Below, in pieces: positions 10,467 to 20,449 of a DNA stretch of 64,000 nt (position 1 is the first letter of the stretch; each line of letters begins with the position of its first letter). The position numbers and the translations under genes were made by a program. Below the pieces are notes generated by a model. The model was not told the DNA's origin and searched no databases. It saw only the letters and a program-made list of their open reading frames with translations. Source of the stretch: Acanthosepion pharaonis (lineage: Eukaryota; Mollusca; Cephalopoda; Sepiida; Sepiidae); the NCBI GenBank assembly GCA_903632075.3, contig CAHIKZ030004553.1, forward strand, positions 699,001-763,000, written 5' to 3'.

Positions 10467-12074
10467 TTTCCATATATTCTGACCATTTTTCTTAAAGTTC
10501 GTCTTTTGTTTATTTCAGCTGAAAACTTAGAGAGTAACCAACATATTTCGGTGAAATTGTCAATTTCCAAAATTATGCTTTATAGTAAAGGTATCTGAAA
10601 AACTAATGGTTAACCTGATGCCAGGAGGCTATGGGTTAAAATAGAATCCATTTTTCTGTCATATTGTAATTATCTTGTATTTTTTATAACCTCTGTGTAC
10701 TTTTACGTCCAGAATAGAAGGGTGAGTTGGAATAAACGTGTATGTTATATAATTCATCACACTTTTTTTTCGGAAAAAAAAGATGGAAATAATTTGGAAT
10801 AAACAGACTGTAAAAAAGTAGAAAATAAAATAAACCGTGGGATGTGGAATAACAGTAGATAAGTTAGAAAAAAATAAAATTTAAATAAAGATGCAGATCC
10901 GTCATTTTTTCCCCCAGAACGCAAGAGTCGTGGGCGATCTAACAGTTCACGAGGCTGCAAAATCGATCTAATTATATAGAAGTAATGATTTGGAAGACAA
11001 TTTTGGAAACTACTGCTCTACGTTTAGACACTCACAACATTTTATTTTATTCATTCTTTATACAAAATGTAAAAAATTTAAAAAAATATATATTTATATT
11101 CCTTTTTCCTTTTTTTTAAAGTTTTTTATTTTTTTAATCTCTACCTAAAAAACATGATTTCTTTCTTCCTTTCTTCCTCTAAGCATTTTATGACTTTTTT
11201 ATTTCTTGTTTTTATTTCTTTTTCGTTCACTTTTTTATCTCCTCTGTTGTTTTTGAAAGATTAGTAGAAAGTTTGATTGATGACTAAATCGGTAGAAAGA
11301 ATCTCTTTACTATCAATCTCTTCGATTATTTACAGTGAAGCGATTTATACAAGTTACTCTAATTTTACTAATAATACGCATACATAATTACGAATATACA
11401 CACTATATTCCTAGAAAGTGCCCCTTTCCAAAATGCTTTATCTAAACAATCAACGTATTTCAGGTTTATCTATAATGCTTTATTAATATCCCCGCAAAAT
11501 AATATTATCTGATCTTGAAAATAAACTAATAAACATGGAATATACAATCATATTTAAGGTATATTTAAGTAACAAGAATTCATCCTAACATATTTTATTA
11601 AATCCCGCCCTTCTTTTCAACTTTTTATCATATCTTTTCAATATGGATTTTGCTGAAAAATATAACTAAATTCTTTTTCATTTTTTAAATATTAAAATAA
11701 AAAATTACACAAGTTACGCCCCTTGCATAGCTATTTTTTTTTTCGAATTTCGAATTGGAACGCTGTAAACGAACAGTGAAAAAATATTTTCAATTCATGG
11801 ATTTTCTGTATACACATCCACGGATATTTTAACCCCCTGAAGATGGTCGAGATTGAAAGTACTTGGGAAAATGAAAATTCGACATTATTCCTTATTTCTA
11901 TAAATATTAATTTAGTAAATATACGTATTTGAATCGACATTTTTTTAACAGTGAAATTAATACTAAATGGCCTAGTATGACTTATCAATGTAGGCCGGTT
12001 GGTATTAATTTCATTGAAATGAAAAAATAAAACTGGGATCCCATCCCAAATATATATACAGACAAAAATTGTTC

Positions 12075-12076
<2 letters not shown>
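10467..12076. other. AT-rich DNA with one hammerhead-like box pair
   Basis: No gene is visible. T-rich and A-rich tracts dominate 10750-11750. At 11837 a CTGAAGA box is followed by a GAAA within 25 bases, as in the Penelope-type motifs elsewhere in the window. Confidence 0.45.

Positions 12077-12145
<69 letters not shown>
12077..12145. repeat. (TA)n microsatellite
   Basis: Pure TA run of about 69 bp just upstream of a family 3 SINE tail. Confidence 0.95.
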
Positions 12146-12147
<2 letters not shown>

Positions 12148-12169
12148 AAAGTCATAAATGGGTTGAAAG

Positions 12170-12516
12170 AATTTGATCTCGGTTTTAATAAACCTTGAAG
12201 CAATCGGATGTCTAGCCGCACTTATGAGCTGTGATATAAATGAAACAGTTTGCCTGTGTTTTGCTGACTATTTATGTCTCTCACTTATATAAATAATTCG
12301 ATTGAGCTCTCGAAGAGGAAGAGGTGATTTTATAAAACAGTGGCTGCTGCTGCTAATGCAAGGTTCTTCTAGCCACTGACGTCTTTCGTATTGTAAAGAC
12401 GTTAAAATTTGGCTTACTCTCTGCGACGATATCTTGGAGGTATAATCTCTGACTGATGCCAAATCGGTCGGATGTCAATCCCGGCTGTGATACCAGGAAA
12501 CAGTTTGTCTGTGGAT

Positions 12517-12552
<36 letters not shown>
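12170..12552 (+). mobile_element. tRNA-derived SINE family 3, copy and tail fragment
   Basis: A tail fragment at 12195-12270 (CAATCGGATGTCTAGCC, then GAAACAGTTTGCCTGTG) precedes a fuller copy. That copy starts near 12295 with TTGAGCTCTCGAAGAGGAAG. A tRNA-like part follows, with TATCTTGGAGGTATAATCTC and the B-box-like ATGTCAATCCCGG, then the tail CAGTTTGTCTGTGGATGACT and finally (AT)n at 12520-12552. The second copy is at 13256-13580. Confidence 0.65.
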
Positions 12553-12554
<2 letters not shown>

Positions 12555-12690
12555 GAATGAGATATTCTTGGATTTTTAAACTATGTACTTTATATACTCT
12601 GTTATAATAAATACATTGAGCTCTTTTTGTGGACCACTCTTAATATTTCATATTAGGATTCACTTGGATTATATACCTTCGGATTATTAC

Positions 12691-12762
<72 letters not shown>
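12691..12762. repeat. (CT)n then (AT)n compound microsatellite
   Basis: CT run at 12691-12732 passing directly into an AT run at 12733-12762. Confidence 0.95.
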
Positions 12763-12766
<4 letters not shown>

Positions 12767-13170
12767 TTGCCGACACTGTGGTTTGAAACTCGATCGCCAG
12801 TGAGCAACTCAGGTGATTCTATTACTAAGTAGATCATGTGATCATAAAGGAAGTGAATAAATATAAAGTAGCGTGATGACTATACGTCCGCTGTTTACTC
12901 TTCTTGTCTATCCACTATTGCTATACGTTTACTCTCTCTCTACTCTACTACTATACGGATTACGATTCTCTTCTGATCATTATACTATTTGGCAATTACT
13001 ACTTGAACAAGTATTACTAGTGCGGATATTATTGGAAGGCGTTACTACTCACATCGGCGTCTACAAAATCTCGAATATAACAAGCATTTTTGGAAGTGAT
13101 AACGAGTTTTCGCTTGACATAGCAAAAGTGACAAGCGAAGCCGTCCAACATCACAAAAGTGGCGACAAAG
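12763..13170 (+). other. Unrecognised 122-codon open frame region, possible LTR remnant
   Basis: An open frame runs from 12873 to 13241. The first half is rich in Leu/Tyr from repeated CTA/TAC triplets and the end runs into a SINE tail, so I do not call a gene. The string AAAGTGGCGACAAAG near 13155 resembles the TGGCGAC start of primer-binding sites that follow some Gypsy-type 5' LTRs, so the preceding 300 bp could be an LTR relic. That reading is weak. Confidence 0.25.
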
Positions 13171-13179
13171 ATTCACAAG

Positions 13180-13524
13180 GAATCACAATAGCTGTGAAAC
13201 AGCGAAACAGTCTGTCTATGGATGACAATATATATACATGAAAAAAAAAATTTCGGTTGAGCTTCGAGGAGTAAAGTGAATTTGTAAATAGTGACTATTA
13301 CTGCTGCTGATGCAAGACTCTTCGTTAAGACGAATCGAGTTCTTCGGTCACTGACGTATTTGTCTAAAATAAATACGTCTGAATTCAACTACATACCTGC
13401 CGTGCGCCAATGACTTAGGGGTAAAATCTCCGACTACAAAGTCAGCTGGGTTTCCATCCCAGTTTGAGGCAATCGGATGTCTAGCCACACTGATGAGCTG
13501 TGAAACAGTCTGTCTGTGGATGAC

Positions 13525-13580
<56 letters not shown>
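13180..13580 (+). mobile_element. tRNA-derived SINE family 3, second copy with (TA)n tail
   Basis: A tail fragment at 13190-13240 (GAAACAGTCTGTCTATGGATG) precedes a full unit from about 13256. That unit has TTGAGCTTCGAGGAGTAAAG, a tRNA-like body with ATGACTTAGGGGTAAAATC and the B-box-like GGGTTTCCATCCCAG (near 13445), then ACACTGATGAGCTGTGAAAC, GTCTGTCTGTGGATGACAA and a TA run at 13525-13580. Order and spacing match the copy at 12295-12552, so both are retroposed units of one family. Confidence 0.7.
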
Positions 13581-13581
<1 letters not shown>

Positions 13582-13584
<3 letters not shown>

Positions 13585-13741
13585 CATTTCACCACTGGGA
13601 AAGTTGTAAGACCACTAAGAAACAAGGGGTTACTGTGAAAGAATAAGAAAAAAGACAAAATTTTTAAGGATCGAGATCAATAAAATAAAAGAAAAGTAAT
13701 CAAGACAGAAGATAACGATTGACATTGTATTTATATTTTTA
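13582..13741 (-). mobile_element. Family A LINE, 3' UTR fragment
   Basis: The fragment contains the minus-strand 3' end landmarks ATCATTTCACC, ACCACTAAGAAACAAGGGGTTAC and AAGATAACGATTGACATTG. Only the last few codons and UTR remain. Confidence 0.75.
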
Positions 13742-13744
13742 ATG

Positions 13745-13813
<69 letters not shown>
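13745..13813. repeat. (AT)n microsatellite
   Basis: Pure AT run abutting the LINE fragment. Confidence 0.95.
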
Positions 13814-13815
<2 letters not shown>

Positions 13816-14138
13816 GACAAAAGGAAAGCCTATCTTAGCTGGCGCATTTTATCCTCTGAGGGACTTAAAAGGTAAATGTGAAAATTTTATTTTGTAACAA
13901 TTATTTATATACAAGAGCAAAAATGTTATTGTTTTTTCAATTTTTTTTAAGTGTAGGAACGCTAATGAATATTCATCCACTATATAAAATAAATTACCAG
14001 AACTGTTCCTCACAATACTTTGGGGAAACTTGCAGAAAATTTTAAAAAAATCATATCAATGAACACAAAATGGAACTTATGCACAGCAATCTATCAAATG
14101 CATTAGTTACACATAGATATACTCTAGCCGAAAATTTT
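13814..14138. other. No gene seen
   Basis: AT-rich, unassigned sequence between two microsatellites. Confidence 0.5.
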
Positions 14139-14179
<41 letters not shown>

Positions 14180-14262
14180 GATAGATAGATAGATAGATAG
14201 ATAGACTGAGATCGATAGAGATAGATGGACAATGAGAGACCAAGATAGATAATGAGAGACTG

Positions 14263-14321
<59 letters not shown>

Positions 14322-14331
14322 GAGAGACTGG

Positions 14332-14377
<46 letters not shown>

Positions 14378-14501
14378 GAGAGACTGAAATAGATAGATCG
14401 ATAGATAGAGAGATAGATATAGATAGATAGATAGATAGATAGATATAGATAGATAGATTGATAGATAGATAATGAGAGACTAATATAGATAGATAGATAG
14501 C
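14139..14501. repeat. (CA)n(TA)n(GATA)n compound microsatellite
   Basis: CA at 14139-14157 and TA to 14176, then about 320 bp of GATA tetramers broken by a recurring GAGAGACTGA(G/A)ATAGAT-type interruption at 14230, 14320 and 14380. The interruptions suggest a higher-order repeat of about 70-90 bp. Long minus-strand frames here encode only the repeat. Confidence 0.95.
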
Positions 14502-15314
14502 ATAGCATAGTACAATCTAAAACGATCTTTTTTAACTTGAAGCTAAGCCTTTCTAATAGCGATATAACAAAAAATAATAGAATGAAAATGTTTTTTTCTC
14601 AAAAGTTTATACGTTTAAGTGTGTTTAAGAGAACCTAAGAAGAGTATATTAAAACTTCAATCTCTTTATATATAACAATTGTGTGTGTGATTTTGAATGT
14701 TTGCATAGTGCATCTGCTTGCTTGGCTGTGTGGGTCGCGTGACGATCTGTATTGAGAGTGCGTGAATTTCGCCACGGGAATCGCAAACAAGTAGAGACAG
14801 GTAGATTTTTACTTCGACTATGGAATAATTATTTTTCTCATTTCCTACAGCATCTAATCTGTCAGTAACTGTTTTTCTTTTTTTGTTTTGTTTTTATGCC
14901 TCTGCACACGTCCTCGTGTTTGTCAGCAACATTATATCAAACAGAAAACAAGACTTCATGTGTTGTCTGAGCTTCTGATCATTGAAATTAATTCCCGAAA
15001 GGCCGCCAAAAAAGGCCTTTAAGCTCGATAGCCAAACCCTTTCTATTTACAGAATTTATAACAGGTTCAGGCACTTCTTAAATTGGCTGGTTCTCACGTT
15101 AAAAAAAGGTTTGTTTTTTAAACAATTTCTGATGATTAGCATTAGACCTTCCTGAAACCACAACAGTTGTCAAAATGGAGAATATTGATATTTTTCTCAC
15201 TTTAGAAGAGGGTCCTGTTCATAATATAAACACAGTGTCAAATCGACCCCTGACTTCAGAGAGAGTTATCAGTACTTTTTTGAAATTGTGCTTACGTCAT
15301 TGATAATTGCATAC
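14502..15314. other. No gene seen
   Basis: Unassigned sequence. The segment 14680-14830 is somewhat more GC-balanced but has no family motif. Confidence 0.45.
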
Positions 15315-15316
15315 TA

Positions 15317-15568
15317 CAGGCTGCTCAGTAAAAAAGCGGCAAATTTATTGTCACTGTTTAATCCTTCAGGAATAACGGACCTTGATTTACCTTGAATAAA
15401 TTTTCTTGAATATCCATGACCCTGAATAAAACTATTGCCTCCTGCTTACAACGCTTACAACTTTGTGTTGAACATTCAGACAAACATTTCTAACATCTAC
15501 GATGAATCATAATAGCTAAATAAAATTCTTTCTGAATTCGCAGCTTTTTTTACTGGGCACCCTATATA

Positions 15569-15629
<61 letters not shown>

Positions 15630-16117
15630 ATTATTATTATTATTTCCTTTGATTTCTGGCGTGTACACATTTCGTTTCGGGTCCCCTTAGAGACCTAAGT
15701 TTAGAAATGGCATCATGACACTTTCCAACGACAGAAAAAAAATAAATGAAAATAAAAAAAATAAAAGTATTTTACATAGATAAAGCCCTCCGTAAAGTGT
15801 GGGCTGTACTTGTGAGAATAATTTTTTGTATCTCTTTGAGGCATGGACTTCCAGGAATCCCTTCAATGAGTCTACTGGAATCTTTCCCAACCAATCCTAG
15901 GGCTCCAACTACAACAGGGATTGTTGATGTTCCCATGTGCCACATTTTTGAGATTTCTATTTCAAGGTCCTTGTATTTTGACAGCTTTTTGAATATCTTC
16001 AAAGATACATTGCAGTCTGCAGGGACTGCCATATCAATAAGGAGGTACTTTTTTTTGTTTTTTTTTGTGGTCTTTATTATTATTATTATTTTTATTATTA
16101 TTATATTGGGCACCCTG
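15317..16117 (+). mobile_element. Short mariner (MITE-like), split by a LINE
   Basis: The left end CAGGCTGCTCAGTAAAAAA follows TA at 15315. The right end ACTGGGCACCCTG finishes at 16117 before TA at 16118. A LINE fragment (15564-16106) is inserted close to the right end with a duplicated TGGGCACCCT. Without it the mariner is only about 250 bp. It keeps the last part of a transposase coding region, diverged from the one at 16680-16790 (ending ACATCTACGATGA here), so it is a deletion derivative. Confidence 0.8.
15564..16106 (-). pseudogene. LINE family B, ORF2 C-terminus with (AAT)n ends
   Basis: The minus-strand frame reads LLIDMAVPADCNVSLKIF, then KYKDLEIEISKMWHMGTS and IPVVVGALGLVGK, ending in LRRALSM at 15772. 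This is the conserved C-terminal block of a non-LTR retrotransposon ORF2, also present at 24433-25085. (AAT)n triplets lie at both ends. The 10-bp duplication TGGGCACCCT (15554-15563 and 16107-16116) marks target-primed insertion into the mariner end. It is 5'-truncated and lacks the reverse transcriptase. Confidence 0.85.
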
Positions 16118-16119
16118 TA

Positions 16120-16474
16120 CTTGAGTTTATAGGTAAATAATAGAGGGTGGATGGATATTATGACATATCATTTTATGACATACGTTTTCTAGGAATGTCT
16201 TTGTGCTGTGGAAAGACATTTAAAATTACGGAGATATTTGTGAGTATTGCTAGTCAATCTCACTAGCCATTGTTGTTCTCTTTAATTAGTGTTCATCATA
16301 TTAAGGTCATTTTAGTACAAATAGAATTATCTCTAAAACAACAAGAAAATGCAGAGTAGTTACAATGTAAGACCCTCATTTACCCTCAGCATAATTTGTT
16401 CCGTTAAATTTTATGAAGCATCAAATTCTGTTGGGTTATTTAATGTTCAAATCTGTTTTTATTATACAGGGTGC
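16120..16474. other. No gene seen
   Basis: AT-rich spacer between the two related mariners. Confidence 0.5.
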
Positions 16475-16476
16475 CC

Positions 16477-17465
16477 AGTAAAAAAAAAAAAAACAAAAAA
16501 AACGGAAACTTTATTCTTCGAGAAAAATACACCAGCTCTAATTGATCCATCTCAGTGGCCCTCTAAAAGTCCAGATCTAAATGTTTATGGTTTACTGGAT
16601 CTGGAGTATACTCGTAACTCACTAGCAAAACCGTCGCCTATATTGATTCATTGAAGCAGAACTTACCTGAAGCTTAGAATGAAATTCCTCTTGATATTAT
16701 CCGCAAAGTTACTGAATCCTGGTTACCACGCTTACAATATTGTGTTGAACTTAAAGGCAAACATTTCGAATATTTACGATGATACGTTTGTACATTGTTA
16801 TGGTCCGGTTCCTTGTACCACGGTGATAGTCCAAGGTAGAACCAATAAAGAAGAACTCGAACACAGATATGGAATAACACAGATATATTACAAACAGGAA
16901 TATATACAGAGAAGTAGAAAGTGATAGTATGAACAATCAGGTTTAGTAGTAATTGTCTGAACGACTCTGTTTCGGTCTACCTCTGATTCGACTGACTGAC
17001 TCGCTTGCCCTAACTGACAGACTTCTGACGGACTTCACTCCAGATTTCAGACTGAACAGTATTTAGTCACACCGCCCCCACAAGGGCATCATGTGGCACA
17101 AGTCCGGTTTAACGTAGGATCTCCGAGCCCGTGGGATCTCCGAGCCCGTGGGCTCGGCCAAAAATATACCCTTTGAACCCGTATAAACGGGTTCAGGGTC
17201 GGTTTACCTTCCCGAAAGAGAATCCGCCCTTCGGCGTAGCCTCGTTTGGGTTCCTCCCCGCCCGAAGGCAGTGAGTTCAACCGATCAGCCGATCAGCCGG
17301 TCGCCCGACTTCGGACTGAACTCTCTGCTTCCTCTTGAGGCGCAGTATTTATTACGTATGGAATAGTCCATTATGTTATTATGGGTAAGGTCCCATAACA
17401 TACATGAATCATAGTAGCTAAATAAATTTCTTTCTGAGTTTGCAGCTGTTTTACTGGACACACTG
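16477..17465 (+). pseudogene. mariner, transposase C-terminus, split by a solo LTR
   Basis: The left terminal sequence CAGGGTGCCCAGTAAAAAAA follows TA at 16475. The coding remnant gives WPSKSPDLNVYGLLDLEYT, which contains the third acidic residue block of mariner enzymes, then in shifted frames a run ending YCVELKGKHFEYLR near 16785. The distal non-coding end resumes at 17406 and ends near 17465 with TTTTACTGGACACACTG. Without the 605-bp LTR it is about 380 bp, so catalytic residues 1 and 2 are gone. Confidence 0.85.
16796..17400 (+). mobile_element. Solo LTR, 605 bp, with 5-bp target duplication
   Basis: It starts TGTTATGG and ends CCATAACA, a perfect 8-bp terminal inverted repeat, and is flanked by TACAT at 16791-16795 and 17401-17405. 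No internal retrotransposon genes are present, so it is a recombination-derived solo LTR of Gypsy/BEL/Copia type (class unknown). An AATAAA lies near 16842. The 3' half contains a hairpin-rich module shared with 4652-4909; here GAACCCG/CGGGTTC pairs at 17175-17194 and TCTCCGAGCCCGTGGG is tandemly doubled near 17125. Confidence 0.9.
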
Positions 17466-17867
17466 AACTATCAATTGAGAAAAAGGACAAAATAAATCAC
17501 ATCATATCTTCCGGGCAGAGCGCAACTCAGTTGTGTCTGCGGTAGGAGGGCATCTGAGAAAAAATATTGAGAGGTGCGCGGTCCCCGGCCAACAGCTGTC
17601 GTGGCAGTACCTCCTCATTGCACTAAAAACAGGGATAGGTAGTAATATCGGTTGAGGGGGGTGGGCAATTTTTGGCCCCAGCCCGGGTGCCCGCGCTCTG
17701 GTGACCTACATGTAACCAAACTTGGGTCATATCTTGTCACTGTGGGGAGACAAAGAAATACCATCATATCTACCTGGTAAATATAGTATTAAATTCTACA
17801 GATCAATTTTTGCAAACCTTGCCTTTTAAAAAACAGGAACCCCGAAAGAATGTAATATAGGAAAGAG
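17466..17867. other. Unassigned GC-balanced DNA
   Basis: No named repeat is recognised. 17510-17720 is relatively GC-rich (for example GCCCCAGCCCGGGTGCCCG), unlike its surroundings. It probably belongs to the retroelement represented at 17868-17960, but I cannot prove it. Confidence 0.4.
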
Positions 17868-17960
17868 AGAAGAAGGGACTAACTGTCAATTGTAAGAAGA
17901 CAGATTTTATGGTTGTCAGAAAAAGAAAAGCCCAAGAGGCCAACTACAAAATTAACTATT
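17868..17960 (+). pseudogene. LINE reverse transcriptase fragment (post-YxDD)
   Basis: The translation GLTVNCKKTDFMVVRKRK matches the segment that follows the catalytic YxDD motif in many LINE reverse transcriptases (typically GLxIN..KT..M). It is only about 30 codons and breaks on both sides. Confidence 0.65.
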
Positions 17961-18168
17961 AACCCATTCCAGGTTATTTAAAGCTATGAAAATTTTTTAG
18001 AATGCATGAACTGCTAATTAACTCCTAGCTGGGGGAGAAAAGGAGGATTCATAATTTTTTTCAAGTGTATTTGCGAGTAAGTGAATATAATGATACCAAC
18101 GAGAATTGGAAATTGCCTCTCCGATTAGCAATTCCCAGCCATTATTCATTACAACGTCCGCACATCCA

Positions 18169-18286
18169 AGCTTCCAGCAGCTGGTATTCCCAAGAGATCA
18201 TCCATCTAGGTACTAACCAGGCTAGTCGTTGCTTAACTTTGTTAACCGTACGGGAACCGCTGTTTCAACGTAATGTGGCCGTAAGC
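18169..18286 (-). pseudogene. 5S rRNA-like sequence, tandem copy 1
   Basis: On the minus strand it begins GCTTACGGCC, has GAACAGC..CCCGTACGG and GTTAAGCAACGA, and ends TACCAGCTGCTGGAAGC. This covers the full 118-bp length of a 5S gene, including the internal promoter region. Differences from typical animal 5S sequence (for example AACAAAG where GAAGT is expected) suggest it is not a functional gene. Confidence 0.8.
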
Positions 18287-18308
18287 ATTTTACACCAGCC
18301 ACACATCC

Positions 18309-18425
18309 AAGCTTCCAACACGTTATTTCCAAGCAGTCATCCATCTAAGGACTGACTAGACTCGACATTGCTTAACTTCGGTAACCGTACGGGAATCGGC
18401 GTTTCAAGGTGATATGGCCGTAAGC
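18309..18425 (-). pseudogene. 5S rRNA-like sequence, tandem copy 2
   Basis: A second full-length copy, better preserved in the internal control region (ACCGAAGTTAAGCAATGTCG). It is separated from copy 1 by only 22 bp. The end toward 18309 is decayed (AACGTGTTGG). Confidence 0.8.
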
Positions 18426-18445
18426 ACTTTACATCACCCACACAT

Positions 18446-18547
18446 CCTGGTATTCCTAAGTGATTATCTAAGTACTGACCAAGTGCGACGTTGCTTAACT
18501 TCAGTGATCGTACGGGAACTGGTGCTTTAACGTGGTGTGGCCATAAG
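18446..18547 (-). pseudogene. 5S rRNA-like sequence, tandem copy 3
   Basis: The copy reads ATCACTGAAGTTAAGCAACG on the minus strand and lacks the last ~15 bp of the 5S 3' end. The spacer to copy 2 is about 20 bp. Confidence 0.8.
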
Positions 18548-18554
18548 TACATTC

Positions 18555-18632
18555 AAGCTTTCAGCACCTGGTATTGCCAAACGGTCACCAATCTAGACAC
18601 TGGCCATGTTCGACGTTGCTTAACTTCGGGAA
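18555..18632 (-). pseudogene. 5S rRNA-like sequence, tandem copy 4, truncated
   Basis: Only the 3' two thirds remain (CCCGAAGTTAAGCAACGTCG onward). The 5' third is replaced by unrelated DNA that runs into a LINE at 18672. Confidence 0.75.
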
Positions 18633-18671
18633 CTTATCTCATTGAACAATTCCAAAGTTTCGTGTCCAACT

Positions 18672-19133
18672 GTTTTTTTTTTTTCAGTGACAGGTTTTCG
18701 TCTCGTCTACAGTCACTCTCTTACAGACGCGCCGTCGCCTCCCTCTGTCTGTTCTACAAATACTTTCATGGAAATTGCTCCGAGGAGCTGCATTCGCTGG
18801 TTCCCAGACGTCATGAGTTCAAGCGCCATACGAGGCTGGCATCCCGCTCTCACCCCTTCACTGTCGAAACTCCTAAATGTGGCCGTCTCTTCTACTCCAA
18901 TAGCTTCATGTATCGCACCTCTCGCCTGTGGAACTCCCTTCTCTATTCCTGTTTCCTTGTGAGCTATAATCTCCAGCTATTCAAGTGTAATGTCAATCGA
19001 CATCTCCAGTTGCCTTGATGTATCCACTACCCCCATCCTTTCTTCTATCACTCCTATCTGATCTTGCTCTAAACTTTCTGTAACCCCTTGCGTCCTAGTG
19101 GCTTCCCGCCTTGCTTGGGGTGAAATGCTTAAA
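18672..19133 (+). pseudogene. Jockey-like LINE, 3' end (family A), best-preserved copy
   Basis: An uninterrupted C-terminal frame ends at 19018: LSYRRAVASLCLFYKYFHGN, CSEELHSLVPRRHEFKRH, then RTSRLWNSLLYSCF and FKCNVNRHLQLP. The 3' UTR ends ACCCCTTGCGTCC...GCTTGGGGTGAAATGCTTAAAAA at 19133. This is the least decayed member of family A here, so it may be the youngest. It sits directly beside the broken end of the 5S-like run. Confidence 0.85.
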
Positions 19134-19266
19134 AAAAACAAACCCTATTGAATTATGATCAAATATTAATTTTATACTCATAAAAACAAACGCTAATCAT
19201 AACTTTCAAATTTCAAACTTGATATAAGTACCACGCTACAGTTTGCTAAAAACGTAACACACACGC

Positions 19267-19268
<2 letters not shown>

Positions 19269-19362
<94 letters not shown>
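19269..19362. repeat. (AT)n(GT)n compound microsatellite
   Basis: AT to 19330, then GT to 19362. Confidence 0.95.
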
Positions 19363-19365
<3 letters not shown>

Positions 19366-19390
19366 AGATAACAGATAGAAATTAGTCAGC

Positions 19391-19678
19391 ACTGGTCAGT
19401 TGAATAATAGAGATCAGATTGAGGAATCGGAAAGCCGATTTCGAATTCCAGTCGAGTTCATTACATTCACTTACCCTTGGGAAAGGCATGTATCCATCTC
19501 CCCTCACCTCAGCTATGGGTAAATAGAAGGATTGATTGTGTCCTATAGCCTTGGTTGGCAACCAGTCTAGGAGAAGGAAAACTATTAATTCAAACCAGAC
19601 TGGAGAGGGATGGGTCCGTCAGGCTCTCTTGTCCAAGACACTCTACTGCTGCAGTGGCTTCAGTAGATGAGGTGCCCC
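19391..19678 (+). mobile_element. tRNA-derived SINE family 1
   Basis: The head contains AATCGGAAAGCCGATTTCGA with the B-box-like TTCGAATTCC. The body carries CCCTTGGGAAAGGC, AGCTATGGGTAAATAG and TATAGCCTTGG. The 3' part includes TGGAGAGGGATGGG and TCTTGTCCAAGACACTCTAC. Related copies are at 42876, 45120 and 59907, with reverse fragments near 41170 and 41800. Octopus tRNA-derived SINEs are established; exact family assignment is not made here. Confidence 0.8.
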
Positions 19679-20385
19679 TACGGCCCTAAGCTAGTAGGAG
19701 ATTCGTTATCGTGATCAGGGAACTGAAAGTGATTAATTGACAAAAAAAAGTGACACATAGCAAGAAGAAAGGATGGAGCAAAAGGTTGGTTGATTGTGCT
19801 CAATGTGTAGTAAATGCAGAATAAAGAGATGTGATTCCGGAGTTTTCTTGTAAAGACGGCAGCGACTAGCACGGTCATGGTCGTCATAGAAGTCAAAACC
19901 CGCATTGTCTGCTGCTCCCGATGATAATGATATCTGAGTGGAAAAACCTGATGCAATCAGAATATGCAAGGAAGAAATGTCCAGCTAAAAATGTATAAAT
20001 CGTTAGGTAAAAGGTACAGTGACGGTTCACTTCGAAAGTGTAAATCTGAATTTATCTTGAAATTTCTTGTATCTTTTTGAATTCTTATAGATATTTAAAT
20101 ATTTGGAAAACTTCAGATATAAGTAAAGAAAATATATACTACATATTAGTAGTAAATATTCATTGATTTATTGAATATATACAAGTGGGTACTGAACACT
20201 TCTTGGCCTGACCAAGACGGAATGGGAAAAAAAATTCTGCTGTCTGGTCATTTAATGGAAGTATTTTCACCCACTTCCTACCTAAATATGTTATTAGATA
20301 CATTCATAGAAAACAATACATTTTTATCTCTTAAAATGACACTTACCTTTTAGTAGCAGTGAAAAAAAGGTATGAAAGAATATTT

Positions 20386-20388
<3 letters not shown>
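19679..20388. other. No gene seen
   Basis: Unassigned sequence; overlapping short frames without motifs. Confidence 0.45.

Positions 20389-20444
<56 letters not shown>
20389..20444. repeat. (TA)n microsatellite
   Basis: Pure TA run. Confidence 0.95.

Positions 20445-20449
<5 letters not shown>

Noticed and set aside
12873..13241. 122-codon frame as a host gene
   Set aside because: Its end is a SINE tail and its start is built from repeated CTA/TAC triplets.
14137..14508. 123-codon minus-strand frame of Tyr/Leu/Ser/Ile
   Set aside because: It is the GATA/CA microsatellite read as codons.
18169..18632. Functional 5S rRNA gene cluster
   Set aside because: Copies differ from each other within the normally conserved internal promoter region, one is truncated, and spacers are too short to be a normal unit.
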